NCBI GenBank assembly: GCA_029207755.1
Contig: JARCOQ010000025.1
Span: 5,076,820 to 5,140,819 of the forward strand
Length of the DNA: 64,000 bases
DNA from: Chamaea fasciata
Lineage: Eukaryota; Chordata; Aves; Passeriformes; Sylviidae
Direction of reading: 5' to 3'
The first letter of the stretch is position 1. Every line of letters begins with the position of its first letter. The notes under the pieces are model-generated. The model had not been told where the DNA came from, ran no database searches, and worked only from the letters and a program-made list of their open reading frames with translations. The position numbers and the translations under genes are program-made. Positions 41,801 to 64,000 of the stretch are shown here, piece after piece.

Positions 41801-44070
41801 ACCCTGGTTCCCATACAGTCGTGGCTCCACTGGCTGTGCCTGGCCAGTGTCCTGGGCTCTGTTCTGGGGGGACTGGTGGCCACTGAGCCAGTGGTGATGG
41901 TGACCTGGCCAACTGTGCCAAACTGGGTGCCCGGTCCATCCCCAGTCCTATCAGGCCATGCCATATTGGGCACTCAGTTCCATCCAGCTGTGCCATACTG
42001 GGTAACCAGTCCTGTCTGCCTGGCCATGCCACACTGGGTGCCCAGTGCCATCCAGCTGTGCCATACTGGGCTCCCAGACCCACTCAGATGCACCATGACT
42101 GGTGCCCAGTCTGGGACAGCCAGTCCCAGTGCTGAGAGCCCACTGGGACACTGCCAAGCTTCCAGTAAGGGGCACCTGGCTCCCAGTGTGCCCTCCCCAG
42201 TTCCCAGGGCAGGATATCCCAGTGCCCAGCATGTGATGCCCAGCCCCCCACCCGGGACTCCCAGTACCTCCTGCCTGCTCTGGGATAATGGTGGCCACTA
42301 ATTCCCAGTCCAGGCTCTCCAGTTACTGCTCTGTTCACACCAGTGTCCACTGCGCCCGGGATATCTGGAATCCAGGACGGGACACCCAATAACTGGCTCC
42401 CTGTGACAGGCACAGCGTTCCCAGTGGGCAGACTGGGGTGCCTGGTGCCGGGTGTCCAGTTCCTAGTGCAGAGATCCTGCTGGCCAGTTCCTGAATCCCA
42501 GTGTGGCTGCCTAGTGCCCAGTTCTCAGTGCAAGCACAGGGTTCACTGTTCCAGGTGCCCAGTGTCCAGTACAAGATTCCGAGTGTTTGGTTCCTAGTAT
42601 TGGGCACCTTTTGTAGGATGCCCCATTCCCAGTTCCCAGTGCTGCGTGTCCAGTACAGGATGCCCTGTTCCCAGTGCCAAATGCCCAGTGCTGAGTGCCC
42701 ACTTCCTGGTACCATGTCTGGCTGCACAGTGCCAGGTTCCCAGTCCCAATTCCTGCCAGATGCCCGGTGCTGGATGCCACATTCCCAGTGCAGGAACTGC
42801 CCATTCCCAGTGCTCAGTGCTGGGTGCCCAGTTCTCAGTACTGGGTGCCAGGTCTGGATGCCCAGTGTAAAGTTCCCAGTGCCCAGTTCCTGGTGCCAGG
42901 TACCCACTGCAGGATGTCCTATTCCCATTGTCCAGTGCCCAGGGCTGGATGACCCATTCCTGTTTCCACATATTCCAGTGTGGGATGCCTCATTCCCAGT
43001 GTATGGTCACCAGTGCTGGGTGCCCAGTTCCCAGTACTGGGTGCCAGGTCTGGATGCCCAGTGCCAGATTCCAGATCTGCCCACACAAGGTGCCCCATTC
43101 CCAATGTCTGGTTCCAGTGCAAGTGTGCCCAGTTCCCAGTACCAGGGTACCAGTGCAGGATGCCTCATTCCCAGTACCAGGGTACCAGTGCAGGATGCCC
43201 TATTCCCAATGTCTGCTTTCCAGTGCAGAGTGTTCAGTTCTGAGTACCAGGGTACCAGTGCAGGGTGCCTCATTCCCAGTACCAGGATCTCAGTGCAGGG
43301 TGCCAGATCTTGCTGCCCTGTTTCCCAGTGCCAGGTGCCCAGTGCAAGGTGCCCCTTTCCCAATGTCTGGTTCCCAGTGCAGGGTGCCCCATTCCCAGTG
43401 TGGTTCCCGGTGCAGGGTGCCAGGTCTGGCCGCCCTGTTCCCAGTGCCAGGTGCGAGTACAGGATGCTTCGCCCCAGGTGTCCAGTTCCCAGTGCCAGGA
43501 AACATCCTAGGACATGCCAGGACAACCTGCTCCGGGCACCCGGCACCAGAAACTGGGCACCGAGAACCCTGCACTGGGCATCGAGACCCGGCACCCTCTG
43601 CTGTGCGCCCAGGTCCCGGTACTGGGTGCCGGGTCTCGATGCCCAGTGCAGGGTTCCCAGCGCCGTTTCCCACTGCCCAGTGCAGGATGCCGCGTTCCCG
43701 GTGCCCCGTTCCCAGAGCAGAACGAGCCGTTCCTGCTGCCCGGTGCAGAACCTGCTCTCGGTTCCCAGCGCCCGGTGGAGGATGCTCCGTTCCCGGTTCC
43801 CAGTGCAGGATGCCCCGTTCCCAGTGCCCGGTGCAGGATGCCCTGCTCCCGGTTCCCGCTGCCGGACTCCCCTCTCCCGGTGCCGCTGCCCGCCCGCCGC
43901 GCGGCGGCGCTCGGACCGGGGGTCGGCGGGCGCGGCCCCGGTCGCGAAGCGCCCCCGCCGCCGCCGCCCTCACCGGTGTCGGCGGGCGGCCCGGCCCGCT
44001 CCACCCAGGCGCTCCAGCTCTGCCCCGCGAACTCGTCCAGGCCGGGCACCGGCCGCCGCTCCGCCGCCAT
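35881..44070 (-). CDS. ATXN7L2: Ataxin-7-like protein 2, complete
   Basis: Eleven coding exons on the minus strand: 43974-44070, 41279-41353, 41050-41154, 40679-40862, 40332-40594, 38998-39080, 38685-38911, 38012-38192, 37742-37863, 36238-37027 and 35881-35895. Phases agree at every join, giving 713 aa (human 722). The last exon encodes only SKAH and stop. An N-terminal zinc finger has Cys76, Cys79, His91 and His96. The SCA7 domain lies near 225-300, with [10 protein letters not shown] and Cys245, 251, 262 and 268 followed by [20 protein letters not shown]. An acidic Ser/Glu region (SSEESEEEG) precedes [17 protein letters not shown] long Pro/Ser-rich region ends in [22 protein letters not shown]7 paralogues anchor the deubiquitinase module to the SAGA coactivator complex in the nucleus. 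A possible earlier start in the Ala-rich 5' region cannot be excluded. The exon 6 donor is GTAGTG, a weaker form. Confidence 0.96.
37035..37740. repeat. Minisatellite filling ATXN7L2 intron 9
   Basis: About eight units of 75-95 bp. Each has CCTTGTCCTCCCCAGTTCA or similar, then GGTGAGATGGGA and CCCAAATCCCCACTCCCA on the plus strand. The same unit family fills part of intron 7. Confidence 0.8.
38225..38690. repeat. Minisatellite filling ATXN7L2 intron 7
   Basis: Six to seven units of about 60-70 bp with CCCCCCAATTCAGGTGGGGA, AAAGGTGAGATGGGACCCCC and CAAATCCCCACTCCCA. It is clearly related to the array in intron 9, so the family flanks exons 8 and 9. Confidence 0.82.
39390..40070. repeat. Palindromic CCCCCATATTTTGGGGG minisatellite in ATXN7L2 intron 5
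   Basis: About 22 units of roughly 30 bp, each with CCCCCATATTTTGGGGG or a close variant, then ACACATTTGA or ACATATGTCCAA. The core is self-complementary (CCCCA...TGGGG). At 39532-39541 it is CCATATTTGG, a perfect CC(A/T)6GG CArG sequence. Confidence 0.9.
41540..43870. repeat. Long compound minisatellite in ATXN7L2 intron 1
   Basis: About 2.3 kb in three blocks. The first (41540-41820) repeats GGGATGTGACACCCCTGGGA. The second (41890-42110) repeats CCATCCAGCTGTGCCATACT. The third (42110-43870) uses GTGCCAGGTGCCCAGTTCCC words of about 11-22 bp. Together they make up most of intron 1. Confidence 0.88.
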
Positions 44071-44225
44071 CGCCGCCGCCGCCGCCGCGGCACCGCCGCC
44101 CCCCCCGCGCCGCCCCCGCCCCGCGCATGCGCCGCGCGCCCCGCCCGCCCCGCGGCACCACGGGCACGGTAGTCCCGGCGCGACCCCCGCCCGGCCCGAC
44201 CCCGGGAGCCCGCAGCGGCATGGGC
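44071..44225 (-). promoter_or_regulatory. ATXN7L2 5' flank, CpG-rich
   Basis: Very CpG-dense sequence directly upstream of the ATG (GCCGCC repeats, then CGCGCCCCGCCCGCCCCGCG). It includes ACGGTAGTCCCGGCGCGACC near 44165. Position and composition suggest the promoter; no TATA box was seen. Confidence 0.55.
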
Positions 44226-44229
44226 CACC

Positions 44230-44850
44230 AGGTATCCCCACACCGAGCTGCTGTCGGGCACCCGCTATCTCGCACTGGCCTGGGGGTCCCAAGTGATCCC
44301 TGTACCAGGCTGGGGTCTCCTGTTATCCCTATGCGGGGATGGGGGTACCCGGGATCCCTATAACAGGTATGCGGCAGTCAGTGTCCCTATACTCGGCTGG
44401 GGTTCCCTGTTATCCCCATAGCGGACTCAGAACGCCAGCTATTCCCATAACGGGCTGGGGTCTGGTGTAGTTATTTCTATACTGGGCTGTGAGCCCAGGG
44501 TATTGCCATACAAGGCTGAGGTTCCAGGTTATTCCTGTACGGGGCTGGGGATCTCCGTGACGCCTAGGCCAGCCTAGGATCCCCCATTATCCTTCTGCTG
44601 CTCTGGGGTTCCCTGTTATCCCTATATGCAGCTGGGAGTCCCCGCCATAATTCCCACACCAGGCTGGGGTCCCAGGTGATCCCTATACTGGAGTGGTGTT
44701 CCCAATATTATCCCAGTACTGGACTGGGGTTCCTGATGACCCTTTTACCGGTCTGGGGCCCCCTGTTACCTGTCTGAGACTCTCCATTAGCCCAATACTG
44801 ATCTGAGGTCCGCAGTTAACCCTGTATCAGAGGTGGGGACCGGTTTATCC
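44230..44850. repeat. Minisatellite of about 43-bp units between ATXN7L2 and SYPL2
   Basis: About fourteen units with GGCTGGGGTTCCCTGTTATC and CCTATAC motifs. It occupies most of the space between the ATXN7L2 promoter and the SYPL2 3' end. Confidence 0.87.
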
Positions 44851-45131
44851 CTACATGGACCAGGACGCCCAGGGGCGTGTGCGCACCTCCACACCGAGGC
44901 AGACACCGGGAGCCCCAATCCAGAGCTGGTACCCAGGACTTTATGCGCCCCATACAGACACGGACCCCTCGGGGTGACACACAGAGCCCCCGACAACAAG
45001 CGGGACCCCCGGGGTTCCGTGTCCCCTTTCAGCATCCGAACCCCCGGCGGCTCCAAGCCCGGGGACAGCGACACCCCGTCCCCGGGCCGGCGGCCGGCGC
45101 GAGGTCCCCGGGCTGGGTCGGTCCCCTGGGG
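44850..45131 (-). other. SYPL2 3' flank / 3' UTR
   Basis: Downstream of the SYPL2 stop on the minus strand. No AATAAA was found; a CATAAA variant occurs near 44940. No other gene is seen. Confidence 0.45.
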
Positions 45132-50174
<5,043 letters not shown>

Positions 50175-51262
50175 GGCCGGGCCGGGGGCGGTCGGTGCTG
50201 CCTCCGCCGCCCGCTGGGACGGCTCCGCTGGCGGAGCCGCCACCAGGCACCCCACCGCCCCCGGGGCGGGCAGCACCGCCCCGCCCCCGGCAGCGCCCCT
50301 GGGCCGGCCCCGGGCCCCCCGGGCCAGCCCCCCGCCCCGGTCCGCCCCCAGGCCCTCCGGCCAGCGCGGGATGCGCAGCGCCCCCCGGGGGGGGTCCGTC
50401 CCGCCATCGGCTCCTCCTGTCCCCCGGTAGTCCGGAGCGCTGGAACGAGGCGGGAAGCCCGCCGGGGGTCGCTAACGGAGCTGGCAAGGAGGCTGACGGC
50501 GTCGCACCGTGTACCGGGCGTTGGGGTGCCGGTATGGGCCCGGGGGGCCCAGGGGCATACACCCCCTCCCGGTATCCCCTCCCGGTATCCCCTTCCCTGC
50601 AGCCCGTCCCGGAGCCCCTTCCCGACACCGCCTCCCGTAGCTTCTTCCCGGCGTCCCCTTCTCGGTATCCCATCCCTGGTACCGTCTGCTCGATGCCCCT
50701 TCCCGGTACCCCTTTCCTGCTACCCCATTCCCGAGTCCCCATTCCCGGGAACCCCTCCCGGCACCGCGCCGCGCGCGCTCGCAGGCCCCGCCCCCTGCTG
50801 CTCTGGCCCCGCCTCTGGAATCACAGTCATGACCACGCCCCGCGGCGCCCCGCCCCATCCCGCTCAGACCACGCCCTCTGTCGCTGTGCCCCGCCCCGCT
50901 GCTTAGATCACGCCCCCCACCCAAAGCCCCAGCGCTGTGACCACGCCCCATCCACCCGGCCACGCCCCTCGCGCGTTGGCCCCACCCAAGCACTGTCCCC
51001 GCCCATCTTCCCTCGCCCTCCAATTCCCGCCCCGCCCCTCTCCTGCGCTCTGGTCCCGCCCTCCTCACCCTCCCATTGGCCGGGCCGCAGGGTCGCTGCC
51101 CAATGGGCGGGCGGCGCGGGCGGAAGTGCAGCTCGGGGCCGGAAGCGGCGTTGCAGCCCCCGGTGAGGCCGCGGCGCTCCCGGTGCCCCCGGAACCCCCG
51201 ATCCCCCCCGGCACCTCCGGAGTCCCCGGGACCCCCCGGCCCCACCCGGCCCCGCCGTCGCC
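50175..51262. promoter_or_regulatory. Shared CpG island between the divergent SYPL2 and PSMA5 genes
   Basis: The two start codons lie 1.09 kb apart, head to head. The PSMA5 side has ATTGG at 51075-51079, CCAAT at 51100-51104, and ETS-type sites GCGGAAGTG (51120-51128) and CCGGAAGC (51139-51146), about 115-190 bp before the ATG. This is typical of TATA-less housekeeping promoters. From 50770 to 51060 the sequence is a string of CCCCGCCC and CCACGCCCC words (GC boxes). Confidence 0.65.
50555..50765. repeat. CCTCCCGGTATCCCC short tandem repeat
   Basis: About ten 18-24-bp units (CCTCCCGGTATCCCC, CCCTTCCCGGTACC, ATTCCCGAGTCCCC) inside the SYPL2-PSMA5 CpG island. Confidence 0.8.
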
Positions 51263-60760
<9,498 letters not shown>

Positions 60761-60936
60761 AAAAGAGGGAGAGACCCCCAAAAGCTCAACCCCCTGCCCT
60801 GACCAAAGGAACTGGTCCAGTTCACCCAGCTCCTGGGACTTCCCTCCCCACAGCACCTGTATCTGCTGCTCCTGCCAACTCCAGAGGTTTTTTACGGTTT
60901 CTGGACGGAACTGAGCTTTGCCCCAGGAGGGAATGA

Positions 60937-60942
60937 AATAAA
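60937..60942 (+). terminator. PSMA5 polyadenylation signal AATAAA
   Basis: Canonical AATAAA, 177 bp past the stop codon, followed by the T-rich TCATTTTGTTACTCTCC. Confidence 0.88.
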
Positions 60943-60969
60943 TCATTTTGTTACTCTCCTTGGGCTCCT

Positions 60970-62100
60970 CAGCAGGGGGGGAAAGGTGGGAAGGCAGGGA
61001 TTTGGAGCAGAAACTGGGGGTGGATCAGGAGAGAGCTGTGCCAAGGGCACTGCCAGGTCTGCTGCAGGAGCGAGTCTCCCTCTCGTGGTGCTGTCCATGG
61101 GGAAATCCAGGTGTCATTCCAGACTTCCTTTTAAAAAAGGGGAGGTTTTAATCTGTTCAGTGTGCTCCTCCCTCCTTCTCCAGTGTTTTTTATCTGTAAA
61201 AGAGTCCCTGGAGCTCCATCTCCTTCCCTGCAAAGAAATCTGCAATCAGCCTTGGGGTTTGTGTTTCCTTCTGGTAGGGCTTGAAAAGAAATTCATAAAA
61301 TCTGATAGATCAGAGCCCAGCAAGCAGAAACAGGGATAACGGGCTGGGACAGCCCCTCACCACTAGAATCCTGCAGGTACTGCTGAGTTTTGACTGTTAA
61401 CCCTAGTTTTTACCAGAAAATTCCTTCTTATCCCACTTAGATTTTTGTTCTCCAGCAGAAATCTCTGTGTCCTCAAATCAAAGGTGAGACTGATAAGGGA
61501 ATAAATTAAGAGTATTTTCCTGTAAAATCTCAGTTGTGGGGAAAGCCAGCTCTGCCTCAATCCTGACTGCTGGCTCTGGGCTGCCCTCAGAAGGGCGGAG
61601 GCCTGGAAATCAAATTCCAGGATAAATTACAATTTCAGGATAAATTACGATACTGCCCTGAACCAAGCAGCATTGCCTGGTGTGGAAGAGCTGGATAGAG
61701 CTGGGACAGGAGTTATCCTGGGAAATAGGGATGTTTTCCCCAAGATGATGCTGGAAATGAGGAAATGTGTTTCATCAGTTGGCAAAGCCAAATGTCTGCC
61801 TTTTCCAGGAGGAAGAATGCCTGTCCCTGTTGGTTTTCCCCTCTCTTGCCATTGCCAGATGGATTCAGGAAGGGAAGCAAGGTCTGGAAAATCAGTCCTT
61901 GGATATCTCTTTGATAGCCCAGTGCCCTCCTGCTGGAATTCCTGTGAGCGTCTACTCTTCCAGAGCTGTTTAAAGGGAACAAATCGGCTCATCAGGGGCT
62001 GCCTGAGGCCCTGGTAGGAGCTGGATCCAACACCCGTCCCTGCAGGGAGAATCAAATCATTCCCTGATGGACTTTCCTCCTTTGGGAAGACATTCCTTGG
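60970..62100. other. Intergenic, no gene seen
   Basis: Unique-looking sequence after the PSMA5 poly(A) site. No coding exon, RNA gene or repeat family was recognised. By human synteny SORT1 should follow PSMA5 on the same strand, but none of its protein is visible here. Confidence 0.6.
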
Positions 62101-62129
62101 AGCCTGGGTGTGGGCACTCAGCCTGGCTT

Positions 62130-62720
62130 GGCTCGGTTTTGGGGTGCTGTGCCACTCCTCATCCCACGGGCGATTTGGGGCGGCTCTGGAACGGGACCTG
62201 GCCCACCCTGAACGGCAGGCCGGGCATGAGCGCGGAACCGGGACTGGAGCTCCCGGTGATCGCGGTTCAGCACCCCGGAGCTCCGTTCCCAGGGCCGTGC
62301 CGGCGGCGCCCCGGGCTGGATTTGTTGGTGTCCCGGGAACACAAAGGCTGCTGCAGGAACGGCCCCTTGTGCCCTGCCCGGTGCCCGGGGGACACGGCGC
62401 TGGCCCGGACCCCGCGCCCCCGGCTCCCCGGGGCTTCGGCCAATCAAAAAAATCGCTGCGGCGCTCCCCACCAATCAGAGGCTGTCGCTGGGTAGATTAG
62501 AGACCGGCGTTGGGAAGGGGGCGGGTTTACACGCGTCGTGCAAGCACTGCCAGCCAGTCACAGGAGGCGGTGGGCGGTGATTGACAAAGGAGCGAGCAAA
62601 TCAGCTGCCGAGGCTGTGCCCACCAGGGGGAGGCGTGGCTGCATTCTGAGCGACAGCTTCTTCAGCCAATCGCCACCGCCCAGACCGGGACAGCTGGGCA
62701 CGCCCCCCGACAGACGGGCA
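62130..62720. promoter_or_regulatory. CpG island with a cluster of CCAAT boxes
   Basis: CCAATCA at 62440 and 62471 and CCAATCG at 62666, plus ATTGACAAAGG at 62580, in CpG-rich sequence. This looks like a promoter without a recognised gene in the window. It could serve an unseen transcript or an upstream exon of the next gene. Confidence 0.4.
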
Positions 62721-62965
62721 GCGTTAGACGGATGGACAGACCGATGGACGGACGGACGGACAGAAAGACATCCCTCCTTGCAATCTCTGGGACGGACAGA
62801 CAGACAGATACCCCTCCCTGCATCCCCCGGGATCACACAGAGACAGGCAGACATCCGCTCTGCATCCCCTGGGATGGACACACAGACAGATAGACAGACA
62901 TCCCGGGATGGACAGAGAGACGTCCCCCTCTGCATCTCCCAGGACGGACGAACGGACACACGGAC
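62710..62965. repeat. GACGGACAGACA-type satellite tract
   Basis: Short GACGGACGGACAGA and GACAGACAGATA words alternate with CATCCCCCGGGAT and CTCTGCATCCC blocks in a unit of about 50-60 bp, four to five copies. Confidence 0.83.
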
Positions 62966-64000
62966 TTCTCTGGGCTTCTCTGGCACCTCTCTCCTAAAAA
63001 CATAAATAAACAAAGGCAGCACTTTTCCTCTGCACTCTTAAGCTGCATGACTCACATTGGTGTCCATTATGCTTTTTAGTTCAGCTGTGGGAACTTTCAA
63101 ACTAAATTTACTACCACATTCTTTCACTCTGGTAGAGCCCAACTTCCAGCCTTACCACATCCAGCAATTCTCATACCAAAAGTCCTAGGGAAAAAAAAAG
63201 TGAACACTGGCCTTCACTTTCCCCTTGCAGCTTACAAGTTGTGGCCCACACAGGTCTGTGTGCTCAGCTCTGTGTGTCCCCTGAACCTTCAGTCTCACAG
63301 AATCCGGGTGCAAACCTAAGAACATCCAGCCGCTGGTCCCACAGAAACGGTTCTGAAAGAAAGAGGCCGCGCTGCAATTCACTTTCCTTTTGCAGCCGAT
63401 AAACTGCACAGCCAACAATAATCCCTCTTCCTTCCCCGCTGCGTGCAGGAGCACTTTCTGTCAGTCTCCAAGAGCCAGGATGCAGAGCTGAGCTCTTTTC
63501 CCGCACTGCTCCCACACGAACGCGGCCAGGAAAGCGCTCGGCTTTTTCCTGCGCTCGGAAAAACAACCACACGATGCCGCTGCCGACTCGCGAAAGAAGG
63601 AAACGCGCCCAGCCCGGCTCGAAACAACCCCGAAGGCAGAGCCAGGCTGCAAACGCCTCTGCTCTCAAATCTACTGTGCCAGAACAAAAAGATTTAGCTG
63701 ATCGTCCCCTTCCAAGTGCAAACTGTTTCTTTGCACCACATTCAAATGGCAACACAGATTTATTTCCACCAATAAATTTTTTTCATTCTTGCAGAATGAT
63801 GCTACGAACTTGAAAACATTTGTCAAAAACCCAGCTCACAAAAGTGCCGGCTGAGAAAGCTCTTGCTGCCCACAGTTGCAACGGTATCCATCGAACGCAC
63901 CACTCCTGCCGCTGTCTGCACTTGCCTTCTCAGCTTTACCCTCATAAGCCTTCTGTCTAACAGGATTCAAAACTGACCCGCCCCACTGACTATCCCTTCC
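62966..64000. other. Intergenic, no gene seen
   Basis: No coding exon or known repeat was recognised up to the right edge. Two short similar segments (TTCACTTTCC then TTGCAGC) occur near 63215 and 63378. Confidence 0.55.

Noticed and set aside
42501..44363. Open frame of about 620 codons on the plus strand, Cys/Ser/Pro-rich
   Set aside because: It is antisense to ATXN7L2 intron 1 and exon 1 and follows a degenerate minisatellite. No conserved domain or start context.
44605..44625. CCCTGTTATCCCTA, close to the I-SceI homing endonuclease site (about 15 of 18 positions)
   Set aside because: It is one variant of a 43-bp minisatellite unit. The match is incomplete and no endonuclease gene is present, so it is coincidence.
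61000..64000. Possible first exon of SORT1
   Set aside because: Expected by synteny, but no signal peptide plus pro-domain sequence resembling sortilin was seen in any frame. It probably lies to the right of the window.

Overview
This is bird nuclear DNA. The evidence is many CR1 LINE fragments of the avian type, short GT-AG introns, GC- and CpG-rich gene starts, very dense minisatellites, and coding exons of six vertebrate genes in the order of human chromosome 1p13.3 (inverted in this window). The compact, GC-rich, minisatellite-laden layout resembles an avian microchromosome (chicken chr26 is the likely counterpart; this is inference). No bacterial-type operon, CRISPR array, phage or provirus was seen.

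Layout from left to right. GNAI3 (minus, 882-21331) shows its first five coding exons, and the rest lies beyond the left edge. GPR61 (minus, 22601-23905) has a single coding exon. AMIGO1 (plus, 31302-32792) also has a single coding exon, with a poly(A) signal at 34372. ATXN7L2 (minus, 35881-44070) is complete in 11 coding exons, the last holding only four codons plus the stop. SYPL2 (minus, 45132-50174) is complete in 6 coding exons. PSMA5 (plus, 51263-60760) is complete in 9 coding exons, with a poly(A) signal at 60937. From about 61 kb to the end I see no coding exon, only a CCAAT-rich CpG island and a short satellite tract. CYB561D1, which lies between ATXN7L2 and AMIGO1 in human, was not found.

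The six genes are independent single-copy neighbours, not a pathway: a heterotrimeric G-protein alpha subunit (GNAI3), an orphan receptor (GPR61), a neuronal LRR/Ig adhesion protein and Kv2 partner (AMIGO1), a SAGA deubiquitinase-module protein (ATXN7L2), a triad-junction tetraspan protein (SYPL2) and a 20S proteasome alpha subunit (PSMA5). All predicted exon joins keep frame and use GT-AG.

The non-coding DNA falls into two compartments. CR1 fragments fill the introns of GNAI3 (0-20.4 kb) and PSMA5 (51.5-60 kb). None was recognised between about 20.4 and 51.5 kb, where more than a dozen minisatellites occupy introns, UTRs and intergenic space. Several of these have repeat units that are multiples of three, which creates long but spurious open frames. 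The most unusual items are the tandem ETS/ZNF143-like modules at the GNAI3 promoter, the 18-bp GGGGCC-type array upstream of AMIGO1, and the 63/72-bp higher-order repeat in SYPL2. I found no convincing new biological system. Gene identities are from recognition of protein sequence, without database searches.
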